Shown piece by piece: positions 1 to 4,973 of a stretch of DNA of 8,941 nt. This stretch comes from Dehalococcoidia bacterium UBA1151. GTDB taxonomy: Bacteria; Chloroflexota; Dehalococcoidia; Lucifugimonadales; Lucifugimonadaceae. Under the pieces are notes generated by a model, which saw nothing but the letters and a program-made list of their open reading frames with translations, was not told the origin of the DNA and ran no database searches. How positions within the stretch are numbered: position 1 is the first letter of the stretch; the number at the start of each line of letters is the position of its first letter. The DNA is taken from the NCBI GenBank assembly GCA_002311865.1, contig DBZV01000116.1, forward strand, positions 30,366 to 39,306, written 5' to 3'. The translations under genes and the position numbers were made by a program.

Positions 1-60
1 ATCGAAATGCTCGACGCGGCGTACCGATCGTCGAAGTCTGGGAGATTCGAAGAGGTGTAG
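1..60 (+). CDS. C-terminal end of a probable Gfo/Idh/MocA-family oxidoreductase (partial)
   Basis: The first frame is open from the window edge and ends in TAG at 58-60, giving 19 residues (IEMLDAAYRSSKSGRFEEV). The pattern of a short helix with AAYRSSKSGR and an acidic/hydrophobic tail resembles the usual end of Gfo/Idh/MocA NAD(P)-dependent sugar or inositol dehydrogenases, where the last helix reads roughly like (L/M)(D/E)A(A/I)YRSA(R/K)xGRxVE(V/L). The start and nucleotide-binding domain lie outside the window, so substrate cannot be guessed. It converges directly on the next gene: its TAG is immediately followed by that gene's stop codon on the other strand. Being a coding end is likely; the family name is an inference from a very short stretch. 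Confidence 0.5.
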   Translation: MEMLDAAYRSSKSGRFEEV

Positions 61-696
61 TTAGCCCGTAGGCCTTAGCAGCACAACCCGCATCTCAGGG
101 GGCAGATTTGATCGTGTGATGCTGAGGCGCGGAATTGGATCCCCGGCTTCAACAGCAATCTCGGCCAGCAAACGCTTCAGTGCCTCCTCAGCCTGTGCGC
201 CAGACTGATCGCCACCATAGACCGGCAACACAATCTTCGGATCGAGTTGACGTATCGTCGTCGCCGCCTCTTCCGGGCCAATCGTCCCCTCGCCACCCGC
301 GGGCAGAATGAGAATATCTATTGCACCAAGAGCCTGACGTGACTGTGCCGCCATCGGGTCTCGCAACTGGCCGACGTGGCAGACCGAGAGTCCCTCGGTT
401 TCCACTACGAACACGGTGTTGATCGCCCGATCAACGCCCTCCTGGCTCCTCGGGGTTGGAATCCCCTTGAGCGCTAGACCACCAACCTCGTACTCGCCGG
501 GTCCGTCCACAACGAACGCCGCTTTATCAACCTTTTTTGTATCGATACGAGCAGGATCAAAATGGCTGCTTGTAACAATTAGCGAGCCATCCCATCCTGG
601 TGTTGGTCCCGGCGACTTGGGATATGGATCAAAAATGACCCGTGAGTCGCCAGTTGCGATTTCAAACGTTGTTTGGCCCTGCCAGCGTATATCCAT
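61..696 (-). CDS. MBL-fold (UlaG-like) protein with degenerate metal-binding residues
   Basis: A 211-residue protein with the layout of the small metallo-beta-lactamase-fold hydrolases found in Chloroflexota and relatives: an opening strand and GxxxF turn (G7-F11), DPYPKS (23-28), a core strand before the metal motif (LIVTSSHFD, 39-47), DGPGEYEVGG (64-73), NTVFVVE (93-99), VCHVG (105-109), LPAGG (131-135) and KIVLPVY (154-160). The usual HxHxDH motif reads S43-S-H45-F-D47-P48, so two of its four positions are changed. The residue after CHxG, normally Asp, is Gln110, and the last His is Tyr160. The fold is likely kept while metal hydrolysis is doubtful. The ATG at 696 is the first possible start because an in-frame TAA lies directly upstream. 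Ribosome-binding signal is weak. The gene stands alone, divergent from hrcA. Its substrate or role is unknown. Confidence 0.8.
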   Translation of the reverse strand: MDIRWQGQTTFEIATGDSRVIFDPYPKSPGPTPGWDGSLIVTSSHFDPARIDTKKVDKAAFVVDGPGEYEVGGLALKGIPTPRSQEGVDRAINTVFVVETEGLSVCHVGQLRDPMAAQSRQALGAIDILILPAGGEGTIGPEEAATTIRQLDPKIVLPVYGGDQSGAQAEEALKRLLAEIAVEAGDPIPRLSITRSNLPPEMRVVLLRPTG

Positions 697-805
697 TTAA
701 TCCGTTATCTGTTGCTCAAATAAAATGCCGATTGTTGCGGGATATCCAACATGTACACCTTAGTATCTGCGTTATGGGACGCATGCAGTTGTGTCCATGG
801 GGATA

Positions 806-828
806 TCATCACTCTAGCAACGTGCTAA
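806..828 (+). promoter_or_regulatory. Degenerate CIRCE-like inverted repeat upstream of hrcA
   Basis: TCATCACTC (806-814) matches 7 of 9 bases of the CIRCE left arm TTAGCACTC, and ACGTGCTAA (820-828) matches 7 of 9 bases of the right arm GAGTGCTAA. The spacer is 5 bases instead of the canonical 9. A separate small perfect dyad, TAGCA-ACG-TGCTA, is nested at 815-827. CIRCE is the DNA site of HrcA in many bacteria. The wrong spacing puts the arms on a different helical face, and the site lies about 120 bases before the hrcA start, so this may be a decayed or coincidental match. Confidence 0.2.
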
Positions 829-852
829 GTTGGCCGTCAATTTGAGATTCAG

Positions 853-872
853 GTGCGGACAAGGCTCCGCAC
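853..872 (+). promoter_or_regulatory. Perfect 7-bp dyad, possible operator or hairpin upstream of hrcA
   Basis: GTGCGGA (853-859) and TCCGCAC (866-872) are exact reverse complements separated by CAAGGC. It is the strongest symmetric element in the 697-949 spacer. It is not followed by a T run, so it does not look like an intrinsic terminator. If the TACAAT at 893-898 is the hrcA -10 box, the dyad centre falls about 40 bases before the expected transcription start, over the -35 region, where a repressor or activator could act. No family of regulator is indicated by the arms, which do not resemble CIRCE. Confidence 0.35.
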
Positions 873-892
873 GCAGATTTCCGATTTGTGAT

Positions 893-898
893 TACAAT
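893..898 (+). promoter_or_regulatory. Candidate -10 box of the hrcA promoter
   Basis: TACAAT matches 5 of 6 bases of the sigma-70 -10 consensus. It sits about 50 bases before the GTG start of hrcA. No good TTGACA-like box lies 16-18 bases upstream; that stretch is occupied by the right arm of the 853-872 dyad. A TG lies just upstream at 889-890 but one base too far for a proper extended -10. The promoter is plausible, not shown. Confidence 0.3.
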
Positions 899-906
899 TG
901 AGTTGC

Positions 907-919
907 GAGCCTGTGACCA
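907..919 (+). promoter_or_regulatory. GAGnnTGTGACCA element, copy 1 (before hrcA)
   Basis: GAGCCTGTGACCA lies just downstream of the candidate -10 box of hrcA. The same pattern, GAGGTTGTGACCA, occurs at 2017-2029 just downstream of the TATAAT before dnaJ; 11 of 13 bases agree. This copy overlaps a small dyad TGTG-AC-CACA (912-921). Position near the expected transcription start would suit a shared operator, but two copies can also match by chance. Confidence 0.25.
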
Positions 920-949
920 CAAAGCCAGTTCAGAATTCGGGTTCCAATT

Positions 950-1978
950 GTGTTGACCCTGACTGACAGAACACAGCAGATTCTCGACCTAATCGTTCGG
1001 GATTACATTGAGACGGCATCTCCCGTCGGCTCTCGCACGCTCTCAAAGAACCCCCAACTGAATGTCAGTCCCGCCACCATCCGCAACGAGATGGGCACGC
1101 TGGAAGACGCCGGCTACATCCTTCGTCCACACAGCTCCGCGGGCGGCGTGCCATCAGATAAGGGGTATCGATTTTTCGTTGAGGCGTTGCCCAGCACCGA
1201 TAATCCCCCGGGGGAAGCGCGCGAGACCCTTGAGATTGAAATCGCAGCCGTACGCCAGAAGGTTGAAGAGTGGGCAAAAACGGCGTCTGCCACCCTCTCA
1301 GAGCTGATTGGCGCCCTGGCTTTTGTCTCACCTCCCAGAACACAGACGTTCAGAGTCAAGCAGATTGAACTTGTCCGAATCCAGGAGTCAGCTGCGCTGC
1401 TGGTGGTGATCCTGCACGGCGCGGCAGTGCACAAACTCATGGTCCAGCTGGAGGCGCCAACACCGGCAGAACAACTCGAACGCACCCGCAACCGCGTTGC
1501 CTCTGTAGTGGCCGATAAGACCGCTCGAGAGATCGTCAGCACCGCCCCGCGCACCGCCGACAAGCTTGAGTCCGATGTAATTGGCGGCACGGTGGGCCTG
1601 CTCCGCAGCGAGGAAGCGAAGTCAGTGCCTGAGTTTGAGTTCCACGGCCTTTCCGAGCTCTTCAGCCAACCAGAATTCTCAGACGGTGCACTGGGACGCG
1701 ACCTGGTCGATCTGCTAGACGATAAGGCGCCAATATCCGATCTCGCGGCCAGCGCCCCGGATGACGGAACGGTTGGCGTCTTCATCGGCGCAGAGATGGA
1801 CCACGGCCCGCTCAGTGAGTTCAGCGTGATCGTCTGTCGGTATGGTGCGATGGGCGAAACGCTTGGCACAGTAGGCATCGTCGGCCCCAAGCGACTGCGC
1901 TATGAATTCGCTATGCCAGTCGTTCATCACACTGCCAATCTGATGAGCGATCTGTCCGAACCGGTCGCATTCGCGTAG
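950..1978 (+). CDS. hrcA: Heat-inducible transcription repressor HrcA
   Basis: HrcA represses heat-shock chaperone operons by binding the CIRCE site as a dimer; in studied species its activity depends on GroEL. The 342 residues match the usual family length. The N-terminal winged-helix domain is clear: PVGSRTL (25-31), SPATIRNEM (40-48), LEDAGYI (51-57), then the conserved wing as SSAGGVPSDKGYRFF (62-76). The family normally has Arg after SAG; here it is Gly66. The remainder (about 100-342) fits the GAF-like and dimerisation regions, with the closing PKRLRYE-type strand and a late MPVVHHTANLM helix. The start is GTG at 950; the protein begins with LTDRTQQILDLIV, where the family does. No clear Shine-Dalgarno is seen. 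It heads the rightward cluster with dnaJ, prmA and rsmE, consistent with autoregulation of a chaperone operon, though a canonical CIRCE is not found upstream. Confidence 0.95.
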   Translation: MLTLTDRTQQILDLIVRDYIETASPVGSRTLSKNPQLNVSPATIRNEMGTLEDAGYILRPHSSAGGVPSDKGYRFFVEALPSTDNPPGEARETLEIEIAAVRQKVEEWAKTASATLSELIGALAFVSPPRTQTFRVKQIELVRIQESAALLVVILHGAAVHKLMVQLEAPTPAEQLERTRNRVASVVADKTAREIVSTAPRTADKLESDVIGGTVGLLRSEEAKSVPEFEFHGLSELFSQPEFSDGALGRDLVDLLDDKAPISDLAASAPDDGTVGVFIGAEMDHGPLSEFSVIVCRYGAMGETLGTVGIVGPKRLRYEFAMPVVHHTANLMSDLSEPVAFA

Positions 1979-2008
1979 AAAACCCCTTTTTTCTGCCGCC
2001 CCAGATCC

Positions 2009-2014
2009 TATAAT
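2009..2014 (+). promoter_or_regulatory. Candidate -10 box of a dnaJ promoter
   Basis: A perfect TATAAT lies in the 110-base spacer between hrcA and dnaJ. The region 16-18 bases upstream is a pyrimidine run (CCCCTTTTTTC) with no TTGACA-like box. Transcription from here would leave a leader of about 68 bases carrying a weak stem GCTG (2038-2041) / CAGC (2050-2053). It suggests dnaJ-prmA-rsmE can be transcribed apart from hrcA. Confidence 0.4.
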
Positions 2015-2016
2015 TA

Positions 2017-2029
2017 GAGGTTGTGACCA
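2017..2029 (+). promoter_or_regulatory. GAGnnTGTGACCA element, copy 2 (before dnaJ)
   Basis: GAGGTTGTGACCA begins two bases after the TATAAT box and would span the expected start of transcription. It matches the copy before hrcA (907-919) at 11 of 13 positions, including all eight bases of TGTGACCA. A protein bound here would block the promoter. Regulator identity is unknown; HrcA itself is one candidate. Confidence 0.25.
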
Positions 2030-2088
2030 TTTTTCGCGCTGCCAAATGACAGCATCAGCAACTTCACCGGACGGTATTTTTAACTAAT

Positions 2089-3201
2089 ATGGCAACTAAG
2101 GCCGACTATTACGATGTCCTTGGAGTGGCGCGCTCCGCCACCCCGGAGGAGATCAAGAAGGCATACCGTCAGAAGGCCCTGAAGTATCATCCTGACCGGA
2201 ACAAAGAGCCGGACGCGGGCGATAAGTTCAAGGAAGTTGCTGAGGCGTACCAGATCCTCAGCAACACAGAACAACGAGCTGCCTACGATCGATATGGTCA
2301 CGCGGGGGTTCAGAGTGGCAGCGCACAGGGCTTCTCTGGCTTTGAGGGCTTCGGTGGGTTCGGCGACATATTTGATGCGTTCTTTGGTGGATCTGGCAGG
2401 TCCGGTCCAGGGGCTGGCCGCGATCTTGAGTATGAGGTTACGATCGATTTTGAGTCTGTGGTGTTCGGCTCAGAAGAGTCCATCACGATGGCCCGAGTCG
2501 AGGTCTGCGACCGTTGTAGCGGAACGCGGGCCGAGCCGGGCACTGAGGTTGAGCGCTGCTCAACATGTGGCGGCTCCGGGCAGGTCCGGCGCGTACAGAA
2601 GAACATCTTCGGTCAGTTCCAGCAGGTCACGGCCTGCAGCACATGCAATGGCGATGGCAAAACAGTCCGCACGCCCTGCCGTCAGTGCCGTGGCCAGGGC
2701 AGATTGCGAAACAAGCGCTCCATTGCGGTCACCATCCCTCCTGGCGTAGACAGCGGCACTCGGATGCGAATTCGCGGCGAAGGCGAGGCCGGTGAGCCCG
2801 GCGCACCCAACGGTGATCTCTACATATATCTCACCGTTCGAGACCACGAATTTTTCCGTCGCTCAGGCAATAACATAATCGTCGAAAAAGAGATCAACCT
2901 CGCCGAAGCCTCACTTGGCGCGACGGTGGAAGTTCCAACACTGAAAGGCGTCCGCGAACTGAAGATCCCCCCGGGAACCCAATCTGGCCGCCCCTTCAGG
3001 CTCAGGAACGAGGGCATCGCAGATGTCAATTCAGGAAAACGCGGCGATGAGATCGTTGAAATAATCGTCTCCACACCCACAAAGCTATCATCGCGTCAGC
3101 GGGAGTTGCTTGAAGAGTTGAATGAGACGTTTTCCAATGAAGATCATGACGGCGGAATCTTTGGCAAGATCAAAGACAAGATTTCCGGCGAGCCTCGCTA
3201 A
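2089..3201 (+). CDS. dnaJ: Chaperone DnaJ (Hsp40)
   Basis: DnaJ is the Hsp40 co-chaperone that delivers unfolded clients to DnaK and stimulates its ATPase. All parts of a type I DnaJ are present in 370 residues, close to the family norm. The J domain covers 6-70 with the catalytic HPD at 34-36. A Gly/Phe-rich linker covers about 77-110. The zinc-binding domain has all eight cysteines in four motifs: C140-DRC-SGTR, C157-STC-GGSG, C183-STC-NGDG, C197-RQC-RGQG. The first motif ends in Arg147 where Gly is usual. The C-terminal client-binding and dimerisation domains follow, with NGDLYIYL-type and SLGATVEVPT-type strands. The ATG at 2089 begins MATKADYYDVLGV, the standard N terminus; no Shine-Dalgarno is seen in the AT-rich leader. 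The partners grpE and dnaK are not adjacent and must be encoded elsewhere. prmA starts on the base after its stop. Confidence 0.97.
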   Translation: MATKADYYDVLGVARSATPEEIKKAYRQKALKYHPDRNKEPDAGDKFKEVAEAYQILSNTEQRAAYDRYGHAGVQSGSAQGFSGFEGFGGFGDIFDAFFGGSGRSGPGAGRDLEYEVTIDFESVVFGSEESITMARVEVCDRCSGTRAEPGTEVERCSTCGGSGQVRRVQKNIFGQFQQVTACSTCNGDGKTVRTPCRQCRGQGRLRNKRSIAVTIPPGVDSGTRMRIRGEGEAGEPGAPNGDLYIYLTVRDHEFFRRSGNNIIVEKEINLAEASLGATVEVPTLKGVRELKIPPGTQSGRPFRLRNEGIADVNSGKRGDEIVEIIVSTPTKLSSRQRELLEELNETFSNEDHDGGIFGKIKDKISGEPR

Positions 3202-4119
3202 GTGACGGCTCCCCAAACGGGCAGCGTTTGGACTGAGATCAGCATCGACGCGCCGGGTGAATACGCCGAAACCCTGTACGCCCTCTTTGGACGGCACGCA
3301 GACGGTGGCGTCGCCATCGAGGAGAGAGGCGGCTACAACCCTGATGAGGGCGAGTCTCCCGACCCTAACGCGCCGGTCACCGTGCGCGGATACCTGAGCA
3401 ACGACGATACGACGCCTGATCGCATCACCCAGATTGAGGTTGGCCTCCGCCTGATCTCGCTCCTCTATCAACTGCCTGAACTAAAGATTGGTGAGGTAGC
3501 AGAAGAGGATTGGCGAAAACAGGTCTTCGATCCGATTCGCGTGGGCAAACGACTCTTCATCGCGCCAGCCAACTCCACGGAGGAGCCCGGACCCGGTGAA
3601 ATTCACATTCCGCTTGAACCCGGAATGGCCTTCGGAACCGGCCAGCACCCCACAACTCGCACATGCCTGCAGTTGATTGAAGATGCCGTTTCAGGTGGAG
3701 AAAAAGTCCTCGACGTAGGCTGCGGATCTGGCATCCTCTCTATCGCCGCACTCCTCTGCGGCGCTGAATCGTCCCTTGGCCTCGATGTAGAAACTGAAGC
3801 GGTCGAAGCCAGCAAGGAGAACCTTGCCCGTGCAGGCGTGGCCGACCGGGCAAAAGTGGTGCTTGAGAGTCACCCGGGAGAGGTTGCCCCAGACGGCGAG
3901 TTTGATCTCGTTTTCGCCAACATATCCAGCAAGATTGTTATTGAGTTGGCTGTGGAACTCACCCGGCCAGCTACAGAATCCGGTCAACTGATTCTCTCTG
4001 GCTTCATGGCCGAACGGCTGGACGAGGTCCGAGAGGTGTACACGGCCCTGGGTTTCGAGTTCACAAAGGTGCAGCAGAGTGGCGACTGGATGGCAGTCGT
4101 CGCATCACGCCGTAAGTAG
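3202..4119 (+). CDS. prmA: Ribosomal protein L11 methyltransferase PrmA
   Basis: PrmA uses S-adenosylmethionine to methylate amino groups of ribosomal protein L11 of the large subunit. The 305 residues fit the family. An N-terminal substrate-recognition domain begins VWTEISIDAP. A linker is followed by the family hallmark MAFGTGQHPTTRTCL (F144 to about 156). The class I methyltransferase core has motif I DVGCGSG (171-177), an acidic end of strand 2 (LGLDVE), and FANISSKI (238-245), matching the family's ANI motif IV. The start is GTG directly after the dnaJ stop (TAAGTG), so translational coupling is likely; only a weak purine stretch precedes it. rsmE begins two bases after its stop. The dnaJ-prmA-rsmE order is a known conserved arrangement, for example in Firmicutes. 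L11 methylation is non-essential in the bacteria where it has been tested. Confidence 0.95.
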   Translation: MTAPQTGSVWTEISIDAPGEYAETLYALFGRHADGGVAIEERGGYNPDEGESPDPNAPVTVRGYLSNDDTTPDRITQIEVGLRLISLLYQLPELKIGEVAEEDWRKQVFDPIRVGKRLFIAPANSTEEPGPGEIHIPLEPGMAFGTGQHPTTRTCLQLIEDAVSGGEKVLDVGCGSGILSIAALLCGAESSLGLDVETEAVEASKENLARAGVADRAKVVLESHPGEVAPDGEFDLVFANISSKIVIELAVELTRPATESGQLILSGFMAERLDEVREVYTALGFEFTKVQQSGDWMAVVASRRK

Positions 4120-4121
4120 CC

Positions 4122-4868
4122 ATGCACAGATTCATTGTCCCTGGAACGCCGGAAATTGGTGAGGACCTCACGCTGCCTGCTGATATCTCTCATCAGATCG
4201 CCAGGGTCCTCCGGCTTCACGAAGGCGATGAGATCAGACTGCTGGATGGCGAAGGTGGTGAATGGACGGCAAGCCTCACCCGCATCGACCCCAAACAATC
4301 TCTCGCCCACGCCATGTCTGCGTTCGAAGGCAGCCCAGAGCCAATCGCTCAAATAACGCTCTACGCGGCACTGATCAAATACGACCGGTTCGAATTCATG
4401 CTCCAAAAAGCGACCGAGCTTGGAGTCAGCCGCCTAGTTCCGTTCGTGTCCGCGTACACAAACGCCAGACCACCGTCCGATAACCGCCTGAGCCGCTGGA
4501 GACGCGTGATTGCAGAGGCCGTTGAGCAGTCTGGTCGCACCGAACTGCCAGAACTCGACCCGACGGTGAATTTTACCGCGGCCGTGGCTGAAGTCGGCAG
4601 CTCCGGAATTCTTCTGTGGGAGGCTGAGGATCGGCTCTCCTTGCGCGACGCCCTCGCCCAACACGACGGCACAAACTTGGGCCTGTTCATAGGTCCCGAA
4701 GGTGGCTACAGCGCCGATGAAGTTGAGGCTGCAAAATCTGCCGGACTGGCGCTCGCAGGCATCGGTCCGCGCGTCGTCAGAGCCGAAACTGCAAGCATCG
4801 CCGCATTAACCATGGCGCTGGCTCACTTCGGCGACATGGACCCAAGGTGTCTGCCACACGGGCATTGA
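4122..4868 (+). CDS. rsmE: 16S rRNA (uracil-1498-N3)-methyltransferase RsmE
   Basis: RsmE methylates N3 of U1498 in 16S rRNA in the assembled small subunit, using S-adenosylmethionine. The 248-residue length is typical. An N-terminal PUA-like RNA-binding domain opens with MHRFIVPG and includes HQIARVLRLHEGDEI. The C-terminal SPOUT (trefoil-knot) methyltransferase domain shows KATELGVSRLVPF, AVEQSGR (133-139), FIGPEGGY (189-196) and GPRVVRAETAS (215-225), the knot residues that bind the cofactor. The ATG at 4122 is two bases after the prmA stop, so coupling to prmA is likely. No strong Shine-Dalgarno is seen. It is the last gene of the rightward cluster; its stop is followed at once by a small GC hairpin and then by the convergent gpsA gene. 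Confidence 0.95.
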   Translation: MHRFIVPGTPEIGEDLTLPADISHQIARVLRLHEGDEIRLLDGEGGEWTASLTRIDPKQSLAHAMSAFEGSPEPIAQITLYAALIKYDRFEFMLQKATELGVSRLVPFVSAYTNARPPSDNRLSRWRRVIAEAVEQSGRTELPELDPTVNFTAAVAEVGSSGILLWEAEDRLSLRDALAQHDGTNLGLFIGPEGGYSADEVEAAKSAGLALAGIGPRVVRAETASIAALTMALAHFGDMDPRCLPHGH

Positions 4869-4880
4869 GCGCGGGGCGCT
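4868..4880 (+). repeat. Small GC-rich inverted repeat at the rsmE stop
   Basis: AGCGC (4868-4872) and GCGCT (4876-4880) are exact reverse complements around GGG, starting at the last base of the rsmE stop codon. It could form a short stable hairpin that protects the rsmE mRNA end or pauses polymerase. No T run follows, so it is not a classical intrinsic terminator. Confidence 0.3.
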
Positions 4881-4929
4881 GAAGAGACCGTCTTGGTTCC
4901 GGGATGACGCAGCATTGCTGGCGCAGGGT

Positions 4930-4973
4930 GCAGGTTGGTGGGGTTGGGGTGTCGCTAGGGAGACTCAACCTGC
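4930..4973. other. Convergent gap: 8-bp inverted repeat enclosing a G-rich / C-rich tract
   Basis: GCAGGTTG (4930-4937) and CAACCTGC (4966-4973) are exact reverse complements with a 28-base loop; the right arm lies in the last codons of gpsA. The loop and left arm hold four G runs (4933-34, 4937-38, 4940-43, 4946-49), enough for a two-layer G-quadruplex on the top strand. On the gpsA transcript the same stretch is C-rich and G-poor: 14 C and 2 G in the 24 bases 4931-4954, which is the base bias of Rho-loading sites. No U-tract terminator is visible for either operon, so this tract is the best candidate for ending transcription. That role is inferred. Confidence 0.35.

Noticed and set aside
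768..783. TGCGT-TATGGG-ACGCA dyad in the divergent spacer
   Set aside because: Only 5 bp arms; spacers of this length contain several such repeats by chance, and it has no promoter context.
740..807. GGATATCC (740-747) and GGATATC (801-807) as repeated operators in the divergent spacer
   Set aside because: Short palindromic words expected by chance; only the six- or seven-base core is shared and the flanks do not extend the match convincingly.
642..845. 67-codon open frame across the MBL gene start and the divergent spacer
   Set aside because: It begins inside the MBL gene on the other strand, has no ribosome-binding site or recognisable motif, and looks like chance.
1114..1890. 258-codon open frame antisense to hrcA
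   Set aside because: It lies wholly inside hrcA, translates to Ser/Thr/Arg-rich sequence without a recognisable domain, and is the usual by-product of GC-rich codon bias.
1977..1994. AGAAAA-CCCCTT-TTTTCT inverted repeat just after hrcA as a terminator
   Set aside because: The stem is only six mostly A-T pairs and would be too weak; there is no GC stem followed by a T run.
2066..2080. ACCG-GA-CGGT followed by ATTTTT before dnaJ as a mini terminator or attenuator
   Set aside because: A two-base loop is too small for a hairpin and the remaining stem is trivial.
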